DNA of 64,000 nt from Bifidobacterium callimiconis (lineage in GTDB: Bacteria; Actinomycetota; Actinomycetes; Actinomycetales; Bifidobacteriaceae): the NCBI RefSeq assembly GCF_003952005.1, contig NZ_QXGJ01000003.1, positions 186,001 through 250,000 of the forward strand, written 5' to 3'. A program made the translations under genes and the position numbers. Shown in pieces: positions 55,974 to 64,000 of this stretch. A model generated the notes under the pieces. The model was given only the letters and a program-made list of their open reading frames with translations. It was not told where the DNA came from and ran no database searches. The first letter of the stretch is position 1. Every line of letters begins with the position of its first letter.

Positions 55974-56094
55974 GGCTCCCCTCCGGGAGGGGAGCTGTCA
56001 GCGTCAGCTGACTGAGGGGAGGTATCGCTTCATCGTGACGACCTCCCCTCAGTCGCCTGTGGCGACAGCTCCCCTCCCGGAGGGGAGCCACATG
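55974..56094. repeat. CTCCCCTC-type inverted repeat between purC and purL
   Basis: Two hairpins, GGCTCCCCTCC-GGGAGGGGAGC and its mirror at the far end, enclose CAGCTGACTGAGGGGAGG and its near complement CCTCCCCTCAGTC. The whole 120-base segment can fold as one long stem. It lies directly upstream of the purL ribosome site. Confidence 0.7.
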
Positions 56095-56115
56095 AATTGA
56101 GAAAGGAAAACCGCA

Positions 56116-59100
56116 GTGGTCTTTCGCATTTACGTGGAAAAGAAGCCCGGTTTCGACGTCGAGGCCCAGCAGCTGGGCAACGAACTGCGCACGATCCTCG
56201 GCATCGATGCGCTGACCGGCCTTCGCATCATCAACCGTTACGACGTGGAGGGCATCAGCGAGGAGCTGTTCGCCGAGGCCACGCCCGTCGTATTCAGCGA
56301 GCCGCAGGTGGACAACGTGTTCGCCGAGCTGCCCGATTTCGGTGACGCCAAGGTGTTCGCCACCGAGTTCCTGCCCGGCCAGTTCGACCAGCGTGCCGAC
56401 TCCGCCAGCGAGTGCATCCAGCTGATCAGCCAGGGCGAGCGTCCGGACGTGCGCAGCGCCAAGGTGTACGTGCTCGAGGGCGCGCTCACCGACGCCGACG
56501 TCGCCACGATCAAGCACTACGTGATCAACCCGGTCGAGGCCCGCGAGGCCTCGCTCGCCACTCGCGACACCCTGAAGATGGATGTGGCCGTGCCCGGCAA
56601 GGTGGAGGTCATCGACGGCTTCCTCGATCTGGACGAGGCCGGTCTCGAGCAGTTCATCGCCGACCGCGGGCTGGCCATGGATCTGGCCGACATCAAGGTG
56701 TGCCAGGAGTACTTCGCCGGCGAAAAGCGCAACCCCACCATCACCGAAATCAAGGTGATCGACACGTACTGGTCGGATCACTGCCGTCACACGACGTTCG
56801 GCACGCAGCTGACGAACATCGAGATCGACGACGCCGTGGTCAAGGCTGCGTTCGACAAGTACATGGCCATCCGCCACGAGCTGGGACGCGACGCCAAGCC
56901 CGTGTGCCTCATGGACATGGGCACGATCGGCGCCAAGTACCTCAAGGCCAAGGGCGTGCTGAAGAACCTCGACGAGTCCGAGGAGATCAACGCCTGCACC
57001 GTGAAGGTGAAGGTGGACGTGAACGGCGAGGACCAGAACTGGCTGTTCCTGTTCAAGAACGAGACGCACAACCACCCCACGGAGATCGAGCCGTTTGGTG
57101 GCGCGGCCACCTGCATCGGCGGCTGCATCCGCGACCCCCTGTCGGGCCGCTCCTACGTGTACCAGGCCATGCGCGTGACCGGCGCCGCCGATCCGACCGT
57201 GCCGGTGTCCGAGACGCTTGAGGGCAAGCTGCCGCAGCGCAAGCTCGTGACCACCGCGGCCGCCGGCTACAGCTCCTACGGTAACCAGATCGGTCTGGCC
57301 ACCGGTCAGGTCAACGAGCTCTACCACCCCGGCTACGTGGCCAAGCGCATGGAGATCGGCGCCGTAGTGGGTGCCACCCCGGCCGACCACGTGCGTCGCG
57401 AGACCCCGGCCCCCGGCGACAAGATCATCCTGCTCGGCGGCCGTACCGGCCGTGACGGCATCGGCGGCGCCACCGGTTCCTCCAAGCAGCTCGACATCGA
57501 CTCCCTCGAGGAGTGCGGCGCCGAGGTGCAGAAGGGCAACGCCCCGATCGAGCGCAAGCTGCAGCGTCTGTTCCGCCGCGGCGACGCCTGCCGTCTGATC
57601 AAGCGCTGCAACGACTTCGGTGCGGGCGGCGTGTCCGTGGCCACCGGCGAGATCGCCGACGGTCTGACCATTGATCTCGACAAGGTCACCAAGAAGTACG
57701 AGGGTCTTGACGGCACCGAGCTGGCCATCTCCGAATCGCAGGAGCGCATGGCCGTGGACGTGGCCGCCGACGACGTGGACGAGTTCCTGGGCTACGCCCG
57801 CGAGGAGAACCTCGAGGCCACGGTCATCGCCACCGTCACCGAGGATCCGCGCATGGTCATGACGTGGAACGGCGACACCATCGTGAACCTGAGCCGTGCG
57901 TTCCTCAACTCCAACGGCGCCCCCAAGTACATGGACGCTCACGTGGAGCAGGGCGGCACCTACGCCACCCCGTGGAAGGGCGACACGCTCGCCGAGCGCA
58001 TGCACGACCTGGTCACCGACATCAACGTGGCCTCCAACAAGGGTCTGTCCGAGCGCTTCGACTCCACGATCGGCGCGGCCACCGTGCTCATGCCGTTTGG
58101 CGGCAAGCGTCAGCTCACCCCGTCGCAGGCCATGGTCGCCAAGTTCCCTGTGTTCGGCGAGACCACCACCGCCTCCGCGATGGCCTGGGGCTTCAACCCG
58201 TACATCATGGAGAAGAACCAGTTCACCGGCGCGTACCTGTCGGTGGTGGAGTCCATCTCCAAGCTGGTGGCCGCCGGCTTCCGCCGCGAGGACGCCTACC
58301 TGACGTTCCAGGAGTACTTCGAGAAGCTGCGCGAGGATCCCAAGCGCTGGGGCAAGCCCATGGCCGCCGTGCTCGGCGCGCTCATGGCGCAGATCGACCT
58401 CGGTGTGGGCGCGATCGGCGGCAAGGACTCCATGTCCGGCAGCTTCGAGGACCTCGATGTGCCTCCGACCCTGGTGAGCTTCGCCGTGGCCGTCGGCCCG
58501 ATGGACCGCGCCACCTCTCCCGAGTTCAAGAAGGCCGGCCATACGCTGGTGCGCATCGCGCCGCGCTACCAGGCCGACGGGCTCACCCCGGATCCGGAGA
58601 GCCTGATCGAGGTGCTGGCCGCGGTCGAGGGTCTGATCGAGGACGGTCAGGTCGTGTCCGTGTCCACTCCGGGCTATGGCTGCACCGCCGAGACCCTGTT
58701 CAAGGACACGCTGGGCAACCGCATCGGCGTGGCGCTCGACGACTCGATCGCCGTGGACGACCTGTTCACCCCGGCGTACGGCAGCTTCATCGTGGAGCTG
58801 GCCGACAACGGCAAGCTGCCCGCGGTGTCGAACCTCGTGTGCATGGGCAAGATCGGCGAGACCACTGAGGACTACGTGCTGCACGCCGCCGGCGAGGATC
58901 TTGATCTGGCCGTGCTGCAGGAGTCCTGGGAGCATGGCATGGAGGAGGTGTTCCCGTACCGTGGTCATGGCGACGCCGTCGAGGCCGTGAGCTTCAACGC
59001 GCCGAAGAAGACCGTGTACGTGGGCTCCCCGGTTGCCAAGCCGCACGTGGTCATCCCCGTGTTCCCCGGCAACAACTGCGAGTACGACACGGCCGCCGCC

Positions 59101-59838
59101 TTCGAGCGCGCGGGCGCCGAGGCCACCACGCTGATCGTGAACAACCTCACGCCGGCCGCCGTGGCCGAGTCCACCGCCGCGCTGGTCGAGGAGATCAGGC
59201 GCAGCCAGATCGTGATGATCCCCGGCGGCTTCTCCGGCGGCGATGAGCCCGACGGCTCCGCCAAGTTCATCACCGCGTTCTTCCGCGCCCCGGCCGTCAC
59301 CGAGGCGGTGCGCGACCTGCTGAAGAACCGCGACGGTCTGATGCTGGGCATCTGCAACGGATTCCAGGCGCTCATCAAGCTGGGTCTGGTGCCGTATGGC
59401 GACATCGTGCCGATGACCGCCGAATGCCCGACGCTGACGTTCAACACGATCGGCCGCCACCAGAGCCGTCTGGTGCGCACCCGCGTGGCCTCCGACCTGT
59501 CCCCGTGGCTGGCCCGCACCAACGTGGGCGACGTGCACACCGTGGCCATCTCCCACGGCGAGGGTCGTTTCGTGGCCTCCGACGAGGTGCTGGCGCAGCT
59601 CAAGGCCAACGGCCAGATCGCCACGCAGTACGTGGACGAGAACGGCGTGCCGAGCATGGACCTGGATGTGAACCCGAACGGCTCGCTGCTCGCGGTGGAG
59701 GGCATCACCAGCCCCGATGGCCGCGTGTTCGGCAAGATGGGCCACTCGGAGCGCTCCGGCAACGGCCTCTACGTGAACGTGCCCGGCGACAAGTACCAGC
59801 CGCTCTTCGAAGCCGGCGTGGAGTACTTCGCCGCATAA
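56116..59838 (+). CDS. purL: phosphoribosylformylglycinamidine synthase, single-chain with glutaminase
   Basis: 1240 aa. Converts FGAR to FGAM. An N-terminal PurS-like part is followed by two AIRS-type halves (TYWSDHCRHTTFGTQLTNIE, NETHNHPTEIEPFGGAATC, GKDSMSG). The class I glutaminase at the C-terminus has nucleophile Cys in LGICNGFQALIKLG and the late HGEGRF. It is long like the gammaproteobacterial type and unlike the usual three-subunit Gram-positive complex. GTG start with AAGGAA 7-8 bases upstream. Confidence 0.97.
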   Translation: MVFRIYVEKKPGFDVEAQQLGNELRTILGIDALTGLRIINRYDVEGISEELFAEATPVVFSEPQVDNVFAELPDFGDAKVFATEFLPGQFDQRADSASECIQLISQGERPDVRSAKVYVLEGALTDADVATIKHYVINPVEAREASLATRDTLKMDVAVPGKVEVIDGFLDLDEAGLEQFIADRGLAMDLADIKVCQEYFAGEKRNPTITEIKVIDTYWSDHCRHTTFGTQLTNIEIDDAVVKAAFDKYMAIRHELGRDAKPVCLMDMGTIGAKYLKAKGVLKNLDESEEINACTVKVKVDVNGEDQNWLFLFKNETHNHPTEIEPFGGAATCIGGCIRDPLSGRSYVYQAMRVTGAADPTVPVSETLEGKLPQRKLVTTAAAGYSSYGNQIGLATGQVNELYHPGYVAKRMEIGAVVGATPADHVRRETPAPGDKIILLGGRTGRDGIGGATGSSKQLDIDSLEECGAEVQKGNAPIERKLQRLFRRGDACRLIKRCNDFGAGGVSVATGEIADGLTIDLDKVTKKYEGLDGTELAISESQERMAVDVAADDVDEFLGYAREENLEATVIATVTEDPRMVMTWNGDTIVNLSRAFLNSNGAPKYMDAHVEQGGTYATPWKGDTLAERMHDLVTDINVASNKGLSERFDSTIGAATVLMPFGGKRQLTPSQAMVAKFPVFGETTTASAMAWGFNPYIMEKNQFTGAYLSVVESISKLVAAGFRREDAYLTFQEYFEKLREDPKRWGKPMAAVLGALMAQIDLGVGAIGGKDSMSGSFEDLDVPPTLVSFAVAVGPMDRATSPEFKKAGHTLVRIAPRYQADGLTPDPESLIEVLAAVEGLIEDGQVVSVSTPGYGCTAETLFKDTLGNRIGVALDDSIAVDDLFTPAYGSFIVELADNGKLPAVSNLVCMGKIGETTEDYVLHAAGEDLDLAVLQESWEHGMEEVFPYRGHGDAVEAVSFNAPKKTVYVGSPVAKPHVVIPVFPGNNCEYDTAAAFERAGAEATTLIVNNLTPAAVAESTAALVEEIRRSQIVMIPGGFSGGDEPDGSAKFITAFFRAPAVTEAVRDLLKNRDGLMLGICNGFQALIKLGLVPYGDIVPMTAECPTLTFNTIGRHQSRLVRTRVASDLSPWLARTNVGDVHTVAISHGEGRFVASDEVLAQLKANGQIATQYVDENGVPSMDLDVNPNGSLLAVEGITSPDGRVFGKMGHSERSGNGLYVNVPGDKYQPLFEAGVEYFAA

Positions 59839-59864
59839 GATTCGCGCGCGCTTCACCTAAATCC

Positions 59865-59904
59865 AGAGGGGGTGCGGAACCTGTCTCGGTTCCGCACCCC
59901 CTCT
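59865..59904 (+). terminator. terminator of purL
   Basis: 17-bp perfect arms (59865-59881, 59888-59904; core GGGGGTGCGGAACC), 6-base loop, 26 bases after the stop. Confidence 0.75.
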
Positions 59905-59965
59905 GTCGTCCCACCGTTCATCGCAAATCCGACGGAGATTTTGGCAGTCTGGCGTAGTCTGACCG

Positions 59966-60110
59966 AATCCAGCCGCGTTCAGCCGAACTTGGTAGCCCGA
60001 ACGGGACAGCGTGCGTCCTCATACAGCGTCCGAAACGTCACGTTTCGACTACCAGGCCAACCACTACGTCGCGCTTCGACTACCAAATTCGGCTGGATGC
60101 GTCATCTGAG
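59966..60110. repeat. long imperfect inverted repeat between purL and the serpin gene
   Basis: AGCCGAACTTGGTAG near 59980 and CTACCAAATTCGGCT near 60080 match at 14 of 15 positions, with GAATCCAG/CTGGAT outside. CGACTACCA appears twice on the right side. No gene is seen in 59905-60217. Confidence 0.5.
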
Positions 60111-60217
60111 GACGTTCGAATGAGCGCCGGATACGAATGCTTCGGGTATCGTGGAAGATGCACGTGCCACTGCGGCTGCGTATGCGCAGCGTTGGCTTTC
60201 TGTTCGAGGAGGAATGG

Positions 60218-61501
60218 ATGACGATGGACGACGAAGAGGAATTCGTGATCGGCAAAGAGACTCGGGCGGATGACGACTGGGACGATAACGAGAATGACGA
60301 CTGGGACGATGAGGACAACGAGAACTGGAGCGACGACGAGGACGAGGACGTGATGCCTCCGCCGTTGGCTCCCGATTGCGTGACGGATGCAATCCGTGGA
60401 TTCGCCCATGCCTCTGCTCCCGTATTCTTGGCCGGTGACGGCAACGTCAACTACTCGCCGACTTCGCTGTGGATGGCTCTGACTCTGGTTGCCACGGGCG
60501 CAACTGGTGAAACCCGACAGGAGCTGGAGACCGCGCTGCATTCCAAGGACGCGACCACGGACGATCTGAAAGACTTCCGCGGTGCGCTCAACGCCACCGG
60601 CATCCATCGGATCGCCGACTCGTTATGGGTTCGCGATGGAATCACTCCGCACCAAGAATGGCTTGCCGGCATTCGACGATGCGAGGCCGAAGTATTCGAC
60701 CACGAGCTATTCGGCCAGACCACCAGTCGCCGCATGTCGGATTGGGTGGGCGAGCACACCAACGGCATGCTCAAACCGAACATCAACGTGGATCCGCTAT
60801 CCGTGCTGGTGCTGCTGAATGCACTGGTTTCCGACGGTCGCTGGTACAGCACGTTCGACAGGAAGCTGACCCGGCCCGAACCATTTCATGGCACACACGG
60901 CGACGCGCCTACGCCCATGATGCACAAGACGTCAACCACCATCGGGTACGCGCATGGCGACGGATGGATCAAGGTCACACTTTCGTTCAGAGGCGGGCAA
61001 GGTGGCGTGAGCATCATCCTGCCCGACGAGTCCGTCGGCCTTGACCGGCTTCTGAACAATGCGCCATTGCTTAATAAGGCTTTTGATACGCCGGCAACAA
61101 GCAGTTGGCGACGGTTGGTGGACCTGATCATGCCGCGATTCGTCACCGGTTCCACATTCGATACCGCTGCATTACGGACATGTCTGAACGTCTTGGGCAT
61201 CACACGCGCATTCGACCCCGACCGTGCGGACTTCTCCGCCATGGCCGACGAACCCCTGTACATCGGTCAGGCCATTCAGGAGACGCGCATGGAGGTCACC
61301 GAGGAAGGCGCCAAGGCCGCCGCATACACCATGTTCGCCATCCCCGCAGGCGGGCCGCCGCCGGAGCCGGACACGACGGTGACCGTGCGTGTGGATCGGC
61401 CCTTCATTTACGAGCTCCATGCCGATCTGCCCGGAGACAACGGCGCAACTCCTCTGTTTCTCGGGGTTCTCCGAGATCCGCCGGATACGTCCGAGCTCTA
61501 G
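60218..61501 (+). CDS. serpin-family serine protease inhibitor with acidic N-terminus
   Basis: 427 aa. Serpin blocks visible are NVNYSPTSLWMALTLVATGA, LNALVSDGRWYSTFD and the hinge of the reactive loop EVTEEGAKAAAYTMFAIPAG followed by GPPPEPDTTVTV and RPFIYEL. Counting from the hinge Gly (P15) puts P1-P1' near Ala-Gly/Gly-Gly, suiting elastase-like proteases; this is an estimate. Residues 1-50 are a run of Asp/Glu with repeated DDW/ENW and no signal peptide. Start is ATG 60218, four bases after GAGGAGGA. Bifidobacterial serpins are known gut-protease inhibitors; location of this one is unclear. Confidence 0.88.
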   Translation: MTMDDEEEFVIGKETRADDDWDDNENDDWDDEDNENWSDDEDEDVMPPPLAPDCVTDAIRGFAHASAPVFLAGDGNVNYSPTSLWMALTLVATGATGETRQELETALHSKDATTDDLKDFRGALNATGIHRIADSLWVRDGITPHQEWLAGIRRCEAEVFDHELFGQTTSRRMSDWVGEHTNGMLKPNINVDPLSVLVLLNALVSDGRWYSTFDRKLTRPEPFHGTHGDAPTPMMHKTSTTIGYAHGDGWIKVTLSFRGGQGGVSIILPDESVGLDRLLNNAPLLNKAFDTPATSSWRRLVDLIMPRFVTGSTFDTAALRTCLNVLGITRAFDPDRADFSAMADEPLYIGQAIQETRMEVTEEGAKAAAYTMFAIPAGGPPPEPDTTVTVRVDRPFIYELHADLPGDNGATPLFLGVLRDPPDTSEL

Positions 61502-61576
61502 ACTCCCACGCCAAATCGTGGCGAGCCGTCTGTCGGTCTTGTTCGCGATGCGGCGCATGCGTCGGAACGTGGCAGG

Positions 61577-61672
61577 CCTCTGTAGCGGTCTCCTTCACGT
61601 ATCCGCGTCTTAGATAGTGCGCCCACTGGTGTAGGGCAGCCCCGTGACGGGGGACAGAGAGACCGCAGGTTC
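61577..61672. other. possible structured RNA or palindrome cluster
   Basis: GCGGTCT and AGACCGC enclose about 80 bases with two inner hairpins (GCCC-ACTGGTGTA-GGGC and CCCCGTGACGGGG). No known RNA family is recognised. Together with the two 195-bp elements it fills the 935-base gap 61502-62436, in which I find no gene. Confidence 0.3.
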
Positions 61673-61763
61673 CCGACCGAGGTTCCCCGCGGACCGGGTC
61701 ATGATAATGACCTTGTCGCGTTGTCGCATTCGAAGTATCACCTGTCTCAGGCTCGAGGCTCGA

Positions 61764-61958
61764 GCAATCTCCGAGTTCTGTGCGGATTCCGGAGTGCCTC
61801 AGACATCAATTCCCGAGTTCTGTGCGTCATCGGGAGAATATGCGAAGTACAAGGTCTGAAATATCAAGGATCATACTCTGGATATGACGAATTTCGCGCA
61901 CAGAACTCGAGGGTTGATGTTTGTGCCCTGCAGGAATCTGCACAGAACTCGGAATTAG
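61764..61958. repeat. 195-bp palindromic element, subfamily B, copy 2
   Basis: Arm core GAGTTCTGTGCG with complements CGCACAGAACTCGAG and GCACAGAACTC. Centre near GAAATATCAAGGATCATAC as in the copy at 34748. Confidence 0.88.
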
Positions 61959-62045
61959 GTCGACAAAACACCGGTACGGCCACCGAATCGCTCGTCCTGC
62001 TCGCCCAGCGTCGTCGATGAGTCCCGAAATACTCTGCGGGGACCG

Positions 62046-62240
62046 GCAATCTTCAAGTTCTGAAGTGATTTACGTCCCTTGCGGACACCTATCTCCAAGT
62101 TCTGAAGTTCCCCGAGCCCGAAAACGGAGTATGAACGTTGCAATTGCACCATTCATACCCGGAGGTTCCCCGTCAGGAACTTCAGAACTTTCGGATTGAT
62201 GTCTGCAAGTCCCTTCAATCACATCAGAACTTGGAGATAG
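62046..62240. repeat. 195-bp palindromic element, subfamily A, copy 3
   Basis: Arm core AAGTTCTGAAGT with ACTTCAGAACTTT/CAGAACTTGGAGATAG. It lies 87 bases after a subfamily B copy. The centre palindrome is GAACGTTGCAATTGCACCATTC, decayed relative to the copy at 29718. Confidence 0.88.
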
Positions 62241-62436
62241 CCGAAATCATCTGCCGACTGCGGGGATCCGAGCCCTCACCTTCCGCATGGAGAGCTCCTG
62301 GCCAAACTTTCAGGCTAGGCTCGGTGCCGCACCAGATAAACCGGCTTCACAAGAATTTGCGTTCAAGTACGGTTGAAGGCCTACTCTGGGTATGTAACTG
62401 ATTACAGAAGGTATTCCGCACAACCAAGGAGCATTC

Positions 62437-63414
62437 GTGAAGTATCGCAGCGTAGGAAAGTCCGGACTCAAGATCAGCGAGATCGCACTGGGCAGCTGGG
62501 TGACGCAGCTCAATGACTCCGCCGAGATCGACACGGCGCGCGACATCGTGCGCCTCGCCTACGATTCCGGCATCAACTTCTTCGATTGCGCCGACGCCTA
62601 CTCGGGCGGCGACGCCGAGCGGTTCCTCGGCGAAACGCTCAAGCAGTACCCGCGCAAGGAGCTCGTCATCTCCAGCAAGGTGTACTTCCCCACCGGAGAC
62701 GGCGTGAACGACCGCGGCCTGTCCCGCAAGCACATCTTCGAGAGCATCGACCAGACTCTGAAGAACATGCAGACCGACTACATCGACCTGTACTACTGCC
62801 ACCGCTTCGACGAGACCACCGATCTGACCGAGACGCTGCGCGCGATGAGCGACCTTGTGGCGCAGGGCAAGGTGCTCTACTACGGCGTCTCCGAGGAGTG
62901 GGGCGGCGCGCGTCTTGAGGAGGCACAGCGCATCATCGACCGCTACAACCTGTATCCAATCACCGTGGTGCAGCCGCAGTACAACATGATCGACCGTTAC
63001 ATCGAGCACGAGATCATGGGCACGTGCCGCCGCCACGGCATCGGCATCACCACGTTCTCGCCGCTCGCGCAGGGTCTGCTCACCGGCAAGTACCGCAAGG
63101 GCCAGCCGCTGCCGGCCGGGTCGCGCGCCACGTGGCAGGCCGACCATCAGATCAACGATCTGCTCACCGACGAGAATCTGGACAAGGTGGAGCAGCTGCG
63201 CAAGGTGGCCGACGAGCTCGGCGTGAGCCTGGCGGTGCTGTCGCTGGCGTGGATTCTGCAGCATCCGGAGATCAGCTGCGTGATCGCCGGCGCCAGCAAG
63301 CCGAGTCAGCTGGAAAGCAACCTCAAGGCGTCCGGCCTGGTCATCCCCGACGATGCGATGGCCGAGATCGAAGGCATCCTCGGATTCCACCGCTTCGAGC
63401 GCCACGTGGGCTGA
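62437..63414 (+). CDS. aldo/keto reductase (Kv-beta-like group)
   Basis: 325 aa NAD(P)H-dependent oxidoreductase, TIM barrel. The catalytic tetrad is visible as D and Y in FFDCADAYSGGDAERFLG, K in ELVISSKVYFP and H in DLYYCHRFDE. The cofactor end has CVIAGASKPSQLESNLKA. The GTG start has AAGGAG 5 bases upstream. Substrate unknown. Confidence 0.93.
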   Translation: MKYRSVGKSGLKISEIALGSWVTQLNDSAEIDTARDIVRLAYDSGINFFDCADAYSGGDAERFLGETLKQYPRKELVISSKVYFPTGDGVNDRGLSRKHIFESIDQTLKNMQTDYIDLYYCHRFDETTDLTETLRAMSDLVAQGKVLYYGVSEEWGGARLEEAQRIIDRYNLYPITVVQPQYNMIDRYIEHEIMGTCRRHGIGITTFSPLAQGLLTGKYRKGQPLPAGSRATWQADHQINDLLTDENLDKVEQLRKVADELGVSLAVLSLAWILQHPEISCVIAGASKPSQLESNLKASGLVIPDDAMAEIEGILGFHRFERHVG

Positions 63415-63445
63415 CGCTGGCCTCGGCTGCCATCCAACGCTCTCA

Positions 63446-63587
63446 GTTACGTTCCGCCATCGATTCCATGCGGAACATAACCGTAATTACCATCTCGGTT
63501 ACGTTCCGCTTCCGGCTCACAACGGAACGTAATCGAAGCGGCCTCTACGGTTACGTTCCGTTATCAACGCAAGACGGAACGTAACCA
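63446..63587. repeat. three tandem GTTACGTTCCG hairpins
   Basis: Hairpins at 446-481, 496-535 and 548-587 (within 63 kb) share the arm GTTACGTTCCG and its complement CGGAACGTAAC, with different 12-14 base loops. Left arms start about 50-52 bases apart. They lie between converging genes; the remaining 63588-63750 shows nothing further. Confidence 0.75.
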
Positions 63588-63750
63588 GTCGGTGGTCTGG
63601 CTATCAGCCGACCACCGATTACGGTCCTTGGTACAGAGCTCATTGCGACCTGACTGCGGATGGCGTTACGGATCAGAGCTCGGATCAGCCCGCATTGTGC
63701 CCCGAGAACCAGAACCGTCCAACCCCAGACCCAAACCGGATCGGAACCAT

Positions 63751-64000
63751 CTACAGCGTGGCGGCGATGCGCCGCACGGCCTCGCGCAGTTCGGGCTCGG
63801 ATTTGAGCAGGCTCAGACGGATGTAGTCGCGCCCGACCTTGCCGAAGCAGGTTCCGGGCAGCACGGCGACGGCGGCCTGGTCAAGCAGATGATCGGCTAG
63901 GCTCTCCCCCGTCCAGCTGCCCGGCACGCGCGCCCACACATAGATGCCGCCGGCGGAGTCGAACACGTCGAGACCCGCCACGCGCAGACCGTCGGCCACG
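63751..64000 (-). CDS. class I/II aminotransferase, C-terminal part
   Basis: The frame is open to the window edge and ends at a TAG at 63751. The visible 83 residues show the small domain of PLP-dependent aminotransferases: GGIYVWARVPG, then LLDQAAVAVLPGTCFGKVG and YIRLSLLKSEPELREAVRRI. The conserved Arg that binds the substrate carboxylate is in YIRLSLL. It may be an aspartate/diaminopimelate-type enzyme; the PLP lysine is outside the window. Confidence 0.8.
   Translation of the reverse strand, partial: VADGLRVAGLDVFDSAGGIYVWARVPGSWTGESLADHLLDQAAVAVLPGTCFGKVGRDYIRLSLLKSEPELREAVRRIAATL

Noticed and set aside
55966..59856. 1296-codon open frame opposite purL
   Set aside because: It mirrors purL and is rich in His, Gly, Val and Leu, as expected from the antisense frame of high-GC codons; no ribosome site and no recognisable domain.
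61500..61760. Signal recognition particle RNA or another known RNA in the serpin-reductase gap
   Set aside because: The conserved GGAAGCAGCC-type SRP loop and other known RNA signatures are absent.

Overview
The window reads as a chromosomal segment of a high-GC actinobacterium, most probably a Bifidobacterium. The inference rests on a long PurL with a fused glutaminase domain, a bifidobacterial-type serpin, a very long HgdC-like activase, anaerobic NrdDG, an actinobacterial translational T-box in front of ileS, and many G/C-rich intergenic palindromes. No marker gene (16S, recA) is present, so the species is not assigned.

Layout. 1-8.7 kb: the 5' part of an amidohydrolase-like gene, ileS with its T-box leader, a 1005-aa sortase-type surface protein and an unknown protein. 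9.0-29.5 kb: a 20-kb CRISPR-Cas island, entirely on the minus strand. A type I-G (formerly I-U) operon (csb1/cas7, csb2/cas5-6, cas3, a cas8-like gene, cas4-cas1 fusion, cas2) is followed by an AT-rich leader, a 60-repeat array of 36-nt repeats, and then a type I-E operon (cse1, cse2, cas7, cas5, cas6e, cas1, cas2) with no cas3 and no I-E-type array of its own. 30-34.7 kb: a MarR-type repressor with a heterodimeric multidrug ABC exporter. 35-44 kb: the giant activase and nrdDG with a pair of NrdR boxes. 44-51.8 kb: xseAB, tRNA-His, a glycosyltransferase, an SPFH protein, a long-chain acyl-CoA ligase and tRNA-Arg. 52-64 kb: an EEP-family phosphatase, a 67-aa protein behind a cluster of TGTGA/TCACA palindromes, purT-purC-purL, a serpin, an aldo/keto reductase and the 3' end of an aminotransferase gene.

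The least explained signal is a family of palindromic elements of exactly 195 bp, present five times (8809, 29718, 34748, 61764, 62046). They form two sequence subfamilies in which four copies of an arm core have changed together so that pairing is kept. Two subfamily-A copies, in the same orientation, bracket the CRISPR-Cas island. Other points for follow-up are the two type I effectors around one array and one Cas3, the co-varying degenerate repeats at the array end next to the I-E promoter, three spacers with related sequence, and a run of three near-identical hairpins at 63.4-63.6 kb.

Likely working units are: I-G effector, adaptation genes and array as a defence module, with I-E either borrowing Cas3 or relying on genes elsewhere; MarR repressor plus exporter as a drug-responsive operon; NrdR-controlled nrdDG for anaerobic dNTP synthesis; and purT/purC/purL for purine synthesis.
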